From positions 634,656 through 698,655 of the forward strand of contig NZ_MSCQ01000002.1 in assembly GCF_002954725.1 (NCBI RefSeq): a stretch of DNA of 64,000 nucleotides, given 5' to 3'. Of the stretch, positions 37,340 through 45,524 are shown in pieces (positions within the stretch are counted from its first letter, which is position 1; every line of letters starts with the position of its first letter). This DNA is from Photobacterium phosphoreum. GTDB lineage: Bacteria > Pseudomonadota > Gammaproteobacteria > Enterobacterales > Vibrionaceae. The notes beneath the pieces were generated by a model that saw nothing but the letters and a program-made list of their open reading frames with translations, did not search any database and had not been told where the DNA came from. Both the position numbers and the translations under genes were made by a program.

Positions 37340-39031
37340 TCATATATTGAAGAATTTATTGTCTTGAGAAAGCTCTAGAATGATGTAGCTTTCATACTTT
37401 TTGTAATCTTGTTCATCAAGTTTATCGGACAGCATAGAGACAATCTGTTGCCCTGAAAGTTTAATCGATTCATCAAACATTTTCCGAACGTGCTGAATGT
37501 CAATTTCATCAATGGAGTCATGCAGTACGAAGTTTGGTCTCGAAGCTTGCATATCTGATACTGTTTTAATGTACGCTAGATCAAACGTAATAACTTCAAG
37601 TCTCTTTAATCCACCCTCGTTGTTTGACTCTACATCATCCACATGCGGAGCACATTCCCCCTTTTCGCGATCTAAATGAAGACTAAAGTTGTATTCAACA
37701 TCATAAAAATTACAAGTGTAGTCTTTGAAGTTTTCGATATATTTCTCTTCAAAAGAGGTTACGTTACCAAGCTCAGTTTCCAGTTCACTCGATAACTCAG
37801 TTAAACTTTGTGTTTCAAGTATCAGCTTTGAATCGATGTCATCTTTTTTATCTATGATAGCTGTTAATTTGGCTAACTCTTTATCTAGTTTGCCAATTTC
37901 CTTTATCGTGTCAGAGATCTCTTCCATTTTCTTTTTCGACTTGAGTTCGTCGAAAAGGCTCTGCTTCTGAATATTTAGCTGCCCGAATTTGATAGTTGCT
38001 TTTTCATGTTGATCTTGAAGCTTATCTTGTCCATGAGAAACAAACTCTCGTTTGGTGTTTAGAAGATGCTCATGGAAAGCTAATGCTTGTTGATAATCTT
38101 CAAGAGTAGATTCTATTTTAACCGATGCGTATTCATAGATTGTTCGCAATTCATCTATCAAATGATGTTGTTCACTAGTCTTTAGTATTTCATTGGTTTT
38201 TAAGATATTTTTTATCTTTAATTCTAACGATAGAATTTCAATAGACAATGAGTTTTGTTCGTCTTCAATCGTGTTGATTTTAGATACGATCTCTAGCTTA
38301 TCGATACCTTTTTCAGATGATAATAAAGACTTTTCTAACTTAGCTAATTCTCGTTTTATTTTGGATATCGAGCCAACAATCTTGTCTTGAGAAATAACAC
38401 TATTAAATGCTTTTAGGTTTCTTTCATAACCCTTGATTGTGGTCTTCAGCTTATGGACTTTGCTGAGTATTTCAGTGTCATCAAAGTTGAATAGATATAG
38501 AAAAACAGTATTGATATCTGATTTAGAAATGTTTCTACTGTTGTCAAAGTTCACAGTCTTTGTCATGCGGTGCTGTGTTGTTCTAAAGAATTTTGGAGCA
38601 AGTTTCCGGATCGTTGGCTTAGCAGAGTAAACGTTGAAAACACTACCCATTATATGAGCAATGTACTCTTTACTTGTTACTTTCTGTCCATTCAAAATGT
38701 AGTTTTGGAGGTCAGTATCAGTAGAAAGTCTACGTTTGATAATACTGTATTGGTTGTCTAAGCCAAGATATTCAAGCGACACGTATACTTCACTATTGGT
38801 GAAAAGCTGCTCAATCTCTTGCTTTGGTGTTTGAAACTCGTCATCAATGTAAATCGGGTTAATTGACCCATCGAACAAGTAGTCTAGGATTCTGCCTAAA
38901 GTTGACTTACCTACGCTGTTGCCTGATGCATCAGATTTCTTTTTACTTGTAATGATGTTTAAGTTGTCGAGAAACGGTATCTCTCGTGTTTCTTCACCGT
39001 CGATCTCTAAGAGAAATCTAAGTAGCTTCAT
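37340..39031 (-). CDS. ABC-three-component (ABC-3C) system ATPase, DUF2326 family
   Basis: 563 residues from ATG at 39031, which overlaps the stop of the preceding gene by 14 bp; a longer frame to 39061 lacks support. An SMC/RecN-like ATPase: Walker A GNSVGKST at residues 37-44, a long coiled coil (about 190-430) and a C-terminal DUF2326 region whose FVLHDSIDEID is the Walker B-like segment with conserved Asp. ABC-3C systems are predicted from comparative genomics to be anti-invader conflict systems in which the ATPase senses foreign nucleoprotein and triggers an effector. The set here is ATPase, middle component, CTD protein and a membrane coiled-coil protein. Confidence 0.85.
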   Translation of the reverse strand: MKLLRFLLEIDGEETREIPFLDNLNIITSKKKSDASGNSVGKSTLGRILDYLFDGSINPIYIDDEFQTPKQEIEQLFTNSEVYVSLEYLGLDNQYSIIKRRLSTDTDLQNYILNGQKVTSKEYIAHIMGSVFNVYSAKPTIRKLAPKFFRTTQHRMTKTVNFDNSRNISKSDINTVFLYLFNFDDTEILSKVHKLKTTIKGYERNLKAFNSVISQDKIVGSISKIKRELAKLEKSLLSSEKGIDKLEIVSKINTIEDEQNSLSIEILSLELKIKNILKTNEILKTSEQHHLIDELRTIYEYASVKIESTLEDYQQALAFHEHLLNTKREFVSHGQDKLQDQHEKATIKFGQLNIQKQSLFDELKSKKKMEEISDTIKEIGKLDKELAKLTAIIDKKDDIDSKLILETQSLTELSSELETELGNVTSFEEKYIENFKDYTCNFYDVEYNFSLHLDREKGECAPHVDDVESNNEGGLKRLEVITFDLAYIKTVSDMQASRPNFVLHDSIDEIDIQHVRKMFDESIKLSGQQIVSMLSDKLDEQDYKKYESYIILELSQDNKFFNI

Positions 39032-39254
39032 TGATAAAAACCTCGTTGCTATCATAGCCAATAGCAGAAATGATATACAGCCAATCCAGCGCTAAAATTA
39101 TGTGGTCTACAGAAACAGAAAGCTCTTTGGTCCCAACTTTCATAAGTTGAGTGATGGTCATACGCTTTCTTTTGCGCTCATGAAGCTTTTTCAGAATAAA
39201 GCCACCAATATAGAGCACATTCACCTCCGGGTTAGAGCCTTTAGTTGGTAACAT
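39018..39254 (-). CDS. ABC-3C middle component
   Basis: 78 residues from ATG at 39254, chosen because it overlaps the upstream stop by 14 bp exactly as the next junction does. The protein is a small winged-helix-like module: LYIGGFILKKL, a basic stretch (HERKRKRM), then TITQLMKVGTKELSVSVDHIILALDWLYIISAI. Small genes in this position between the CTD gene and the DUF2326 ATPase are the so-called middle components. They are thought to bridge ATPase and effector. The family number is not assigned here. Confidence 0.75.
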   Translation of the reverse strand: MLPTKGSNPEVNVLYIGGFILKKLHERKRKRMTITQLMKVGTKELSVSVDHIILALDWLYIISAIGYDSNEVFINEAT

Positions 39255-39792
39255 TGTTAGGGTTCTCCAAAACACAGCATTCAACAAAGCCATGTGCGAC
39301 AACAACGTTCAGGCCGATTTCTACTTGTTCTTTGTACTGAGTGACATTGGCTGAGTTGTAAACGAACTTCCTCAGCTGTTTGATTACATCGCTGATGATA
39401 TCGTCAGCGTGTTGTCGTACTTTTACTATGTCTGGTTCAAAAGAATCTATTTCATACTTCTCTAGTGAGTTGCAGTACATCTCATTCAGCAACTCCATTG
39501 CTGTTTGTTTTCCATTGATTATGTTTTGTTCTGCAAGAATGTAGGCTCTTTCGATATGAGAAGAGTATGATTTGTATTGCAAGACTATACGACGCTTGGT
39601 TTTAAGCATGTTATGGTCGATTTTTGTTGCAACCTTGGCAGGAAATGACCGATCACTGCGGTCAATTTTCACTTTAGCTGATGCTATATCACCAATGATA
39701 ACGTTGATAATAGAGTCAACATTATTTTCTGGAGCCTCTATATTGTAGAAGTCGCCTTCGATCTTTTGAATATCAAATCTTGTTTCACACAT
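39241..39792 (-). CDS. ABC-3C system C-terminal-domain (CTD) protein
   Basis: 183 residues from ATG at 39792 (a TTG two codons earlier is possible; AGG lies 8 bases before the ATG). Largely alpha-helical, with SYSSHIERAYILAEQNIINGKQTA and LEKYEIDSFEPDIVKVRQHADDIIS segments, resembling CTD modules that couple effectors to ABC-3C ATPases. No enzymatic or pore effector domain is visible in front of the CTD, unlike many systems, so the effector may be the membrane protein encoded upstream. It is 12 bp or less from that gene and translationally coupled to the next. Confidence 0.65.
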   Translation of the reverse strand: MCETRFDIQKIEGDFYNIEAPENNVDSIINVIIGDIASAKVKIDRSDRSFPAKVATKIDHNMLKTKRRIVLQYKSYSSHIERAYILAEQNIINGKQTAMELLNEMYCNSLEKYEIDSFEPDIVKVRQHADDIISDVIKQLRKFVYNSANVTQYKEQVEIGLNVVVAHGFVECCVLENPNNVTN

Positions 39793-39809
39793 AGACAAGC
39801 CTAGGACTC

Positions 39810-40172
39810 TTATTTGTTGTAATTAAAGTCGCCTTTGATTACACCTTGGTTAAAGTTGTTCTGGCCGTTTTGGTGGACTTCTTGATAGTTATCGTGAATA
39901 TCGTTATTCTCGATTTCTATGATCTTCTGTTCTAAAGACGTATTTTGAACTTGTAATGCACTGTATGAAACTTCCAACGATTCGAATTTTTGTTGAAGAG
40001 TGTTGTTTTTAACCTCTAGATCGTTGTGCGTGATGATTAAATTATCGAATTTCTGTGTAATCTTGGTCACATTACTTTTTTGTACAAAAGCATAAACACA
40101 ACTAACGACGGTGCAAACCCAAGCGATAGCTACAAAAAGAGGAGTGCCAAAGACTTCCCAAATTTCTTGCAT
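39810..40172 (-). CDS. Membrane-anchored coiled-coil protein of the ABC-3C operon
   Basis: 120 residues. One transmembrane helix (about 10-28, PLFVAIAWVCTVVSCVYAF) is followed by a coiled coil (about 35-95) with repeated NTLQQKFESLEVSYSALQ-type heptads. It ends in a short polar tail GQNNFNQGVIKGDFNYNK in which Asn, Gly and Asp recur. It is first in the operon, with only 17 bp before the CTD gene. It has no recognised family. Its position and membrane anchor make it a candidate effector or docking partner. Confidence 0.7.
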   Translation of the reverse strand: MQEIWEVFGTPLFVAIAWVCTVVSCVYAFVQKSNVTKITQKFDNLIITHNDLEVKNNTLQQKFESLEVSYSALQVQNTSLEQKIIEIENNDIHDNYQEVHQNGQNNFNQGVIKGDFNYNK

Positions 40173-40373
40173 TTTTTATCTCAACTTCTAAAAATATGAA
40201 CTCCGCATTATATAGTTCATATGCATGGTGTTCCACCAAAATATGCATAACTAACTAATAACTATGAGATAGTTAGTCTAGTCACCAAGCTGTTTAACGT
40301 CAAAGCCAAAGTATCTCAATACTTTGGTTGTTCTTCCGTTGATCACCGGAAGATTCTCTTTGCTAGAAACATG
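40173..40373. promoter_or_regulatory. Promoter region of the ABC-3C operon
   Basis: 200 bp AT-rich region. An inverted repeat CTAACTATCTCA / AGTTATTAGTTAG-like lies around 40250-40280 (ACTAACTAATAACTATGAGATAGTTAGTC), including exact AACTATctcatAGTTag arms near 40258-40276, a possible operator. No sigma-70 boxes are certain. Confidence 0.35.
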
Positions 40374-40469
40374 GGACAGCCATATCTTTGTTTTAGAGAA
40401 TGACGGAATTTGGACACGGACATGTGTTGTTGATAATGGCTGCAGCGAGATAAAAAGTTATGGGTGTCC
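40374..40469 (+). mobile_element. Accessory-region repeat, copy B0 (short form without central hairpin)
   Basis: Left end GGACAGCCATATC and right end ATGGGTGTCC are both intact, but the central 110 bp including the hairpin are missing; GAATGACGGAATTTGGACACGG follows the left end almost directly. It shows that an internally deleted form with both ends persists. Confidence 0.8.
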
Positions 40470-40523
40470 ATTATTTTTTCCCAATATGACCCCTTACGAA
40501 ATTGTTGTCCGTGAAGAAACATA

Positions 40524-40744
40524 GGACAGCCATAGATTTTTGGTAATAGAGAAATGAGGTCTACCTATGATCTATTCACCATACGTTTGAGCATTACAGA
40601 CACCTACGAAAATAATAACTCTACAACGCGCGGATGGTAGATTCCCTATCGCCCTCGCGGGCATTCACTGTAGGGAATGACGACATTTGAACACGTGTAT
40701 GTATTGTTGGGTATAACACTAGCTAGATAAAAATATGGGGATCC
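40524..40744 (+). mobile_element. Accessory-region repeat, copy B (full length)
   Basis: 221 bp. Left end GGACAGCCATAG at 40524, right end ATGGGGATCC at 40735-40744 (two changes from the usual ATGGGTGTCC). The centre has CTCTACAAC, GTAG, then the hairpin arms ATTCCCTA and TAGGGAAT enclosing GCCCtcgcGGGC. It lies 55 bp from copy B0 in the same direction. Confidence 0.85.
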
Positions 40745-40892
40745 ATTATTTTTCTGTACAAAAAACACACTGAACTCCATGCCAAAACCGTCAAGTGTAA
40801 CGTATCACCTTGATGGACTTGTTACTCGACCAACAAGATATAGACATTAATAAACTATAAAACACAAGATATTGTGGTTGGTAATTAAATAA

Positions 40893-40908
40893 CGTGACCA
40901 ATATCACA
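40893..40908 (+). promoter_or_regulatory. Probable CRP binding site
   Basis: CGTGACCAATATCACA matches TGTGA-N6-TCACA at nine of ten conserved bases. It lies 118 bp before the start of the unknown gene at 41026 and 24 bp before a LexA-like box. Confidence 0.55.
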
Positions 40909-40931
40909 TTCAAAATATGCAACACATGTAA

Positions 40932-40947
40932 CTGTATATGTATACAG
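40932..40947 (+). promoter_or_regulatory. LexA (SOS) box
   Basis: CTGTATATGTATACAG is a perfect CTGT-N8-ACAG site with the alternating AT centre of the strongest gammaproteobacterial LexA boxes. It lies just upstream of a promoter for the gene at 41026. Confidence 0.8.
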
Positions 40948-40957
40948 CAAAAGCAAT

Positions 40958-40985
40958 TGACCTTATTTTTATTAAGGTTTAATTT
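40958..40985 (+). promoter_or_regulatory. Sigma-70 promoter of the SOS-linked gene
   Basis: TTGACC near 40958 and TAATTT about 17 bases later form a plausible -35/-10 pair directly downstream of the LexA box. Confidence 0.5.
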
Positions 40986-40991
40986 CGACTG

Positions 40992-41006
40992 TGTACAATT
41001 CGTACA
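40992..41006 (+). promoter_or_regulatory. Palindrome TGTACaattcGTACA before the SOS-linked gene
   Basis: A perfect 5+5 inverted repeat with a five-base centre lies between the predicted promoter and the ribosome site (CTGAGGAA). It could be an operator for another regulator or a short RNA hairpin at the translation start. Confidence 0.5.
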
Positions 41007-41025
41007 GGGTAACTGAGGAAATAAT

Positions 41026-41613
41026 ATGCCTAATTATGGTATCTCTGAGTTTTCATCAATATTTGTTACAACAGGTACACCAAAAATTACAAAGATTCAT
41101 CGTATTGCCAATCGAGGTGAATACCAATTTTTCCGTGATTACTACCTACCTCTTCGTACTGCAATAAAAAGCCTTTTTATCCATAAACGCCATATTTCAC
41201 ATTTGTATGAAGTTGCTCGCAAGCAGAAAGACAGCGGTAAAAAAGTTAACTTTGAAAAAGTAGCTAATAATTTTAAAGACTGGCAGTCCGGAAAAAATAT
41301 TACTGCATATACTCCACCTAGTGGCCATTTCAACTATCTTCAAACAAGTATCAACTGCAATCCTGAGCTAAATGTTATTGTCAATGGTTCACCGAGGCTT
41401 GTAAAACTTCACTTCAATGCAAGTGATAGAATGACTCAAGAACGTGCAAACATTATTTGTTATTTAATATCTGACGTCATAAGTGACGATGACTTCAATT
41501 ATTCAGTTTTAGACCTAGCCACTGGAAAAGAGTTTTTCTTTAATGGTAATCCAGATCGAATGCATCACAGAATCCAAGATGAGATTGAAGTAATACAATC
41601 ACATTGGGCATAA
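41026..41613 (+). CDS. Unknown protein under apparent SOS and CRP control
   Basis: 195 residues, soluble, no signal peptide or membrane segment. The N-terminal half is basic (SLFIHKRHISHLYEVARKQK) and the middle has a Pro/Gly turn (YTPPSGHFNY). The C-terminal half has FNASDRMTQERANIICYL and a terminal acidic helix. No family is recognised. A GAGGAA ribosome site precedes the ATG. It is the only plus-strand gene in the accessory region. The combined CRP and LexA sites upstream resemble the layout of colicin-type promoters, but the protein shows no recognisable toxin domain, so its role is open. Confidence 0.75.
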   Translation: MPNYGISEFSSIFVTTGTPKITKIHRIANRGEYQFFRDYYLPLRTAIKSLFIHKRHISHLYEVARKQKDSGKKVNFEKVANNFKDWQSGKNITAYTPPSGHFNYLQTSINCNPELNVIVNGSPRLVKLHFNASDRMTQERANIICYLISDVISDDDFNYSVLDLATGKEFFFNGNPDRMHHRIQDEIEVIQSHWA

Positions 41614-41675
41614 CCTCACAAACAAAGTTCCTACCAATGGCAAGGATGCCATTACCTTAATTACTCACCGAAACA

Positions 41676-41842
41676 TAGGGTTTAAAATAGAGGAATGAGG
41701 GTTACCCGTGATCTATTCACCACACGTTTGAGCATTACAAACACCAACGAAAATAATAAACTCTACAACGCGCGAATAGTAGATTCCCTATCGCCCTCGC
41801 GGGCATTCACTGTAGGGAATGACGATAATCAGCACAGACACC
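41676..41842 (+). mobile_element. Accessory-region repeat, copy C (ends degraded)
   Basis: The left end is altered (AAACATAGGGTTT) and the right end missing, but the middle from CACACGTTTGAGCATTAC through GTAG and the ATTCCCTA/TAGGGAAT hairpin is intact. It lies between the convergent ends of the genes at 41026 and 41890. Confidence 0.8.
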
Positions 41843-41889
41843 AACGTTAATTATTATCTAAAGGAAAAATTATAAGTGCTCTACTTTTT

Positions 41890-42561
41890 TCAACTAAAAT
41901 CACTCAATACTTTGAATTTTATAGTAGAATTATCATATGAGAGAACTTTAATTTTTGCTCCTTTGTATTTAATAACATTAGATTTACTCATATCATACTC
42001 AACATTATTAGTAAATGCATCGCGCGCCATATCATTTTTAAATTCTCGATATGAAATATTTATTTTTTCACCTACAGAGCCATTATAAATAAGTGTTTGT
42101 TGAAAACTATCTTGTGATGCTACTGATTTTTTTATTATTTCCGTTTGAGCATATTCATAACAGGTTGCATTTCTAACAAACACAGTTGAAATACATAAAC
42201 CTTTATCCTTATCTGGATGCAAAGCGTAAGGTGGATCGGCTAATAATGATTTTTGAACATATCCACCATTAGTTGAATAAATAGTAAAATACTCCTTCCC
42301 TTCACTATCAACACCAAACTCTTTATAATCACCAGCTCCAATGTCATACATAGCACCGTCAATATTTTGTTTAATTTGTAGATAATTATTTGTAATGCTT
42401 ACACCTTGATTAAGCATGTAATCACCAATACTAGCTTCAGTAATTTTGTTTAGTTGTGGGAAATTAAAAGTTTCAACTTTTGTTTGTGCTGTCATCTTAA
42501 TACCAGACGCACATCCAGAAAGTATTGTGGATGCAAAAAATAAAATTATTAATGTTTTCAT
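41890..42561 (-). CDS. Predicted lipoprotein of unknown function
   Basis: 223 residues. The lipoprotein signal ends in ILSGC, cysteine at about residue 17. The mature part is mainly beta-strand with two cysteines (in GLCIST and ATCYEY) that may form a disulfide. It is very AT-rich. No family is recognised. It is a single-gene unit between repeat copies C and D. Confidence 0.75.
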   Translation of the reverse strand: MKTLIILFFASTILSGCASGIKMTAQTKVETFNFPQLNKITEASIGDYMLNQGVSITNNYLQIKQNIDGAMYDIGAGDYKEFGVDSEGKEYFTIYSTNGGYVQKSLLADPPYALHPDKDKGLCISTVFVRNATCYEYAQTEIIKKSVASQDSFQQTLIYNGSVGEKINISYREFKNDMARDAFTNNVEYDMSKSNVIKYKGAKIKVLSYDNSTIKFKVLSDFS

Positions 42562-42733
42562 AGCATGTTCATTTTTAATAAAAGGGTATGAATGGTATCA
42601 CTTTTTTACTTCTAATTTAATGAGCTATATCATAGTTGCATATAATATTAAAAGATCGGCTTTTCCGTTACGTAACCATATCAAGCCCCTCTACATCGAA
42701 CCTCCTCTGTTTTATTGTTCATTACGAAACATA

Positions 42734-42910
42734 GGACAGCCATATATTTTTATAAAGACTAACTGTGATCTATTTACCACACGTTTGAGCATTACAGACA
42801 CAAAAATAATAATTCTACAACGCGCGAATAGTAGATTCCCTATCGCCCTCGCGGGTATTCACTGTAGGGAATGACGAAGTTTGGACACGGCATGTGTTGT
42901 TGAGAATAAC
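42734..42910 (+). mobile_element. Accessory-region repeat, copy D (right end lost)
   Basis: Left end GGACAGCCATATATTTTT is at 42734; GTAG and the hairpin are intact (GCCCtcgcGGGT, one change). After TGTGTTGTTGAGAAT the sequence diverges and no ATGGGTGTCC follows. It lies 65 bp beyond the sugar-porter stop. Confidence 0.85.
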
Positions 42911-42974
42911 AGGAGGGATAAACAGAAGTTGTGGTCTACTTATGATGCTGTAGACCACACAGATCTGATAGTAT

Positions 42975-44384
42975 TTAGCAACCTAACTTTGATAATGGCT
43001 TACCTGCCATCAGGTTATCTTCAATCTGTTCCAAACTCACTCCTTTTGTTTCAGGAATAACGAAAAAAGTGACAATTAAAAATATTAAATTTAAGCCTGC
43101 ATATAACCAGAAAGTGTTAGCATTCCCTAATATCTGTAAGAAAGAGAGAAATGTTGCACCCACAATCATATTTGCAATCCAGTTTGTTGCAGTGCTGACC
43201 GTAATACCAAAATCACGCGCTTTTAGTGGCTGAATCTCTGAGCATAAAACCCAAATTAAAGGGCCTGCACTCATCGCAAAACCGACAATAAAGACTAATA
43301 AGACAAACGCTGCACTGTATTGTTCAAATGATGTTGATATTCCAGCATGTAAAAAGTAACCCAATATCGCCATTGCCGACGCCATCACAGCAAAACCAAC
43401 TTTCAGCACTGGCTTACGACCCCACTTATCCACTAAACCAATCGCAATAAAGGTAGCAAACACATTAACGAGTCCAACAATAACAGTGCCCCACATTTGC
43501 TGCTCAGTACTCGCAAAACCTGCAATTTTAAATATTTTAGGGGCGTAATACATTACTACATTCATACCAGTAAACTGTTGCATTACTTGCAAAGCAATAC
43601 CTAAGTAAACCGCACGACGACAATTTGGATTAGATTTAAATAGATTCCAACCACCTTGCTTTATCTTTAAACTCTTACGAATGGCGTTTAATTCTTGTTT
43701 TGCCTCCTCACTGCTACCACGCAATAATTCTAAGATCCTATGTGCTTCAACATCTTTCTTTTTAAGAGCCAACCAGCGTGGACTCTCAGGTAGCATCATC
43801 ACACCAAGAAATAAAATAAAAGCAGGAACCGTAATAACACCCAACATCCAACGCCATTGCCCTGAAAAACTAAACGCAGTATCAGAGATAAAGGCAATCA
43901 CAATACCAATGGTTATCATCAACTGGTACATCGAAATGAGGCTACCACGTAAACGCTGCGGCGCAATTTCTGAAAGATATAAAGGAGCAGTAAAAGATGC
44001 CACTCCAACAGCAAGACCTAACAATACGCGAAAAATAATCAACATTTCGATATTATAAGCCATTGCGCAACCAAGCGATCCAGCAATAAACAACAATGAA
44101 CCAATAAGTAAAGTATATTTACGGCCAATATTTAATGACACCGGGCCAGACCCAATCGCACCTATAGCGGCACCAAACATCATTGAGCTCACAACCCATT
44201 CTTGGCTCTGTGTTGCCAAACCAAATGCCTTACTAATAAAAGGTAAAGCTCCTGAAATAACCCCGATATCAAGTCCAAATAATAATCCAGATAATGCCGC
44301 TATAATACAAGCAACAAATACATAACGGTTTATATCATTATTTTCTTTTAGCCTTTTACTTTGTGCTCCTACCATAATACTCAT
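42975..44384 (-). CDS. galP: Sugar/proton symporter of the MFS sugar-porter family, GalP-like
   Basis: 469 residues with twelve transmembrane helices. Sugar-porter signatures are all present: GRKYTLL after helix 2, RVLLGLAVGVAS, PESPRWL after helix 6, QQFTGMNVVMYYAP in helix 7, DKWGRKPVL, and PETKGVSLEQIE at the C-terminus. The closest well-known relatives are GalP, AraE and XylE; the QQFTG...YYAPKIF segment fits GalP best, but the substrate is inferred. A CRP site lies about 90 bp upstream. It is a single-gene unit bracketed by repeat copies D and E. Confidence 0.88.
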   Translation of the reverse strand: MSIMVGAQSKRLKENNDINRYVFVACIIAALSGLLFGLDIGVISGALPFISKAFGLATQSQEWVVSSMMFGAAIGAIGSGPVSLNIGRKYTLLIGSLLFIAGSLGCAMAYNIEMLIIFRVLLGLAVGVASFTAPLYLSEIAPQRLRGSLISMYQLMITIGIVIAFISDTAFSFSGQWRWMLGVITVPAFILFLGVMMLPESPRWLALKKKDVEAHRILELLRGSSEEAKQELNAIRKSLKIKQGGWNLFKSNPNCRRAVYLGIALQVMQQFTGMNVVMYYAPKIFKIAGFASTEQQMWGTVIVGLVNVFATFIAIGLVDKWGRKPVLKVGFAVMASAMAILGYFLHAGISTSFEQYSAAFVLLVFIVGFAMSAGPLIWVLCSEIQPLKARDFGITVSTATNWIANMIVGATFLSFLQILGNANTFWLYAGLNLIFLIVTFFVIPETKGVSLEQIEDNLMAGKPLSKLGC

Positions 44385-44468
44385 GATTGCTCCAATTAAT
44401 ATTAATATAACACACTTTAATTTATCAATTAATTAACATTAATAATAATCGAGTAGAAATAACAATAA

Positions 44469-44484
44469 GGTGATGAGCATCACT
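44469..44484 (-). promoter_or_regulatory. Probable CRP site upstream of the sugar porter
   Basis: GTGATGAGCATCAC is a perfect GTGA-N6-TCAC palindrome 86 bp before the galP-like start, fitting catabolite control of a sugar transporter. Confidence 0.6.
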
Positions 44485-44727
44485 AATCTAACGGCTAGCT
44501 TTTAATAGCATGTAAGAGACTTTTTTTACGAGTAAATAGCTCAAAAAATAAATGATAATGTAAATTACCGATACTGAAAATATTATAATGGCGTTTTTAT
44601 GTCTAAGGTCGACTTATTTATTGGAGTAAGTTGAGGTATTGGTAAATACTATTTAATATTATTTTAAAATAAAGAAAATATAAAATAACACAATCAGAGT
44701 TCAGCCAAAAAAATAGCAAAAAGATAG
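44485..44727. other. Upstream region of the sugar porter
   Basis: About 240 bp of AT-rich DNA between the CRP site and repeat copy E. No gene or further site was recognised. Confidence 0.4.
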
Positions 44728-44935
44728 AACAGCCATATATTTTTATAAAGGCTAACCGTCATCTATGCAGCACGAATTTGAGCATTAAAGACACCAACAA
44801 AAAAATAACTCTACAACGCGCAAATAGTAGATTCCCTATCGCCCTCGTGGGCATTCACTGTAGGGAATGACGACATTTGGACTCGGCATGTGTTGTTGAG
44901 AATGGCAACAGCGAGATAAAAATTTATGGGTGTCC
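44728..44935 (+). mobile_element. Accessory-region repeat, copy E (full length)
   Basis: Left end GAACAGCCATATATTTTT, right end ATGGGTGTCC at 44926-44935, with GTAG and hairpin intact apart from single changes. The right end is 11 bp from the stop of the next gene. Confidence 0.87.
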
Positions 44936-44946
44936 TGTATTTTTTC

Positions 44947-45240
44947 CTAACTCATACAAGTAAGCTTCCTATTTATATTTGAGGCTACAAAGCGCATATC
45001 CATATTTTTGAAGAACGGATGCCAAGGTCGTGGGGCAAGAAAGTAAAAGCGATTTCCGTATTCCCATACCAAGCACACCTCTCCAGATAAACCTGCATCA
45101 TTGGCATAATACTGAAGCGATTGATTTAATTCATTTTGCTGTTGGCTGGACATTGATTGAACTTGAGAAGACACAGGCACGATGATCATATCTTGACCTT
45201 GCTCTCTAATATGTGCAACTTCGTATGTTTGGCTAGCCAT
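44947..45240 (-). CDS. Small hypothetical protein
   Basis: 97 residues, soluble. It contains a Ser/Gln-rich segment (VSSQVQSMSSQQQNELNQSL) and an aromatic C-terminal part (VWEYGNRFYFLAPRPWHPFF). No family is recognised. It forms a unit between repeat copies E and F, which abut it closely at its 3-prime side. Confidence 0.6.
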   Translation of the reverse strand: MASQTYEVAHIREQGQDMIIVPVSSQVQSMSSQQQNELNQSLQYYANDAGLSGEVCLVWEYGNRFYFLAPRPWHPFFKNMDMRFVASNINRKLTCMS

Positions 45241-45340
45241 TGGTTACATCATAAGACTATTAGCAGAAGCCATTAATATACAACCAAGGGAGTATAGTTA
45301 ACCGTATCTCGATCCCATTTAGAAAAACATGAAAAACATG

Positions 45341-45512
45341 GGACAGCCATATTTCTTTGAGGGCTATCCGTAATCTATTCACCACACGTTTGAGCATTAC
45401 TGACACTAACGAAAATAATAACGCTACAACGCGCGGATGGTAGATTCCCTATCGCCCTCGCGGGCATTCACTGTAGGGAATGACGGCATTTAGGAAAAAT
45501 TTATGGGTGTCC
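45341..45512 (+). mobile_element. Accessory-region repeat, copy F (short right arm)
   Basis: Left end GGACAGCCATAT at 45341 and right end TTATGGGTGTCC ending at 45512 are both present with GTAG and hairpin. The segment between hairpin and right end (with TGTGTTGTTGAG in other copies) is deleted. It ends 12 bp from the stop of the next gene. Confidence 0.87.
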
Positions 45513-45524
45513 TGTATTTTTTTT

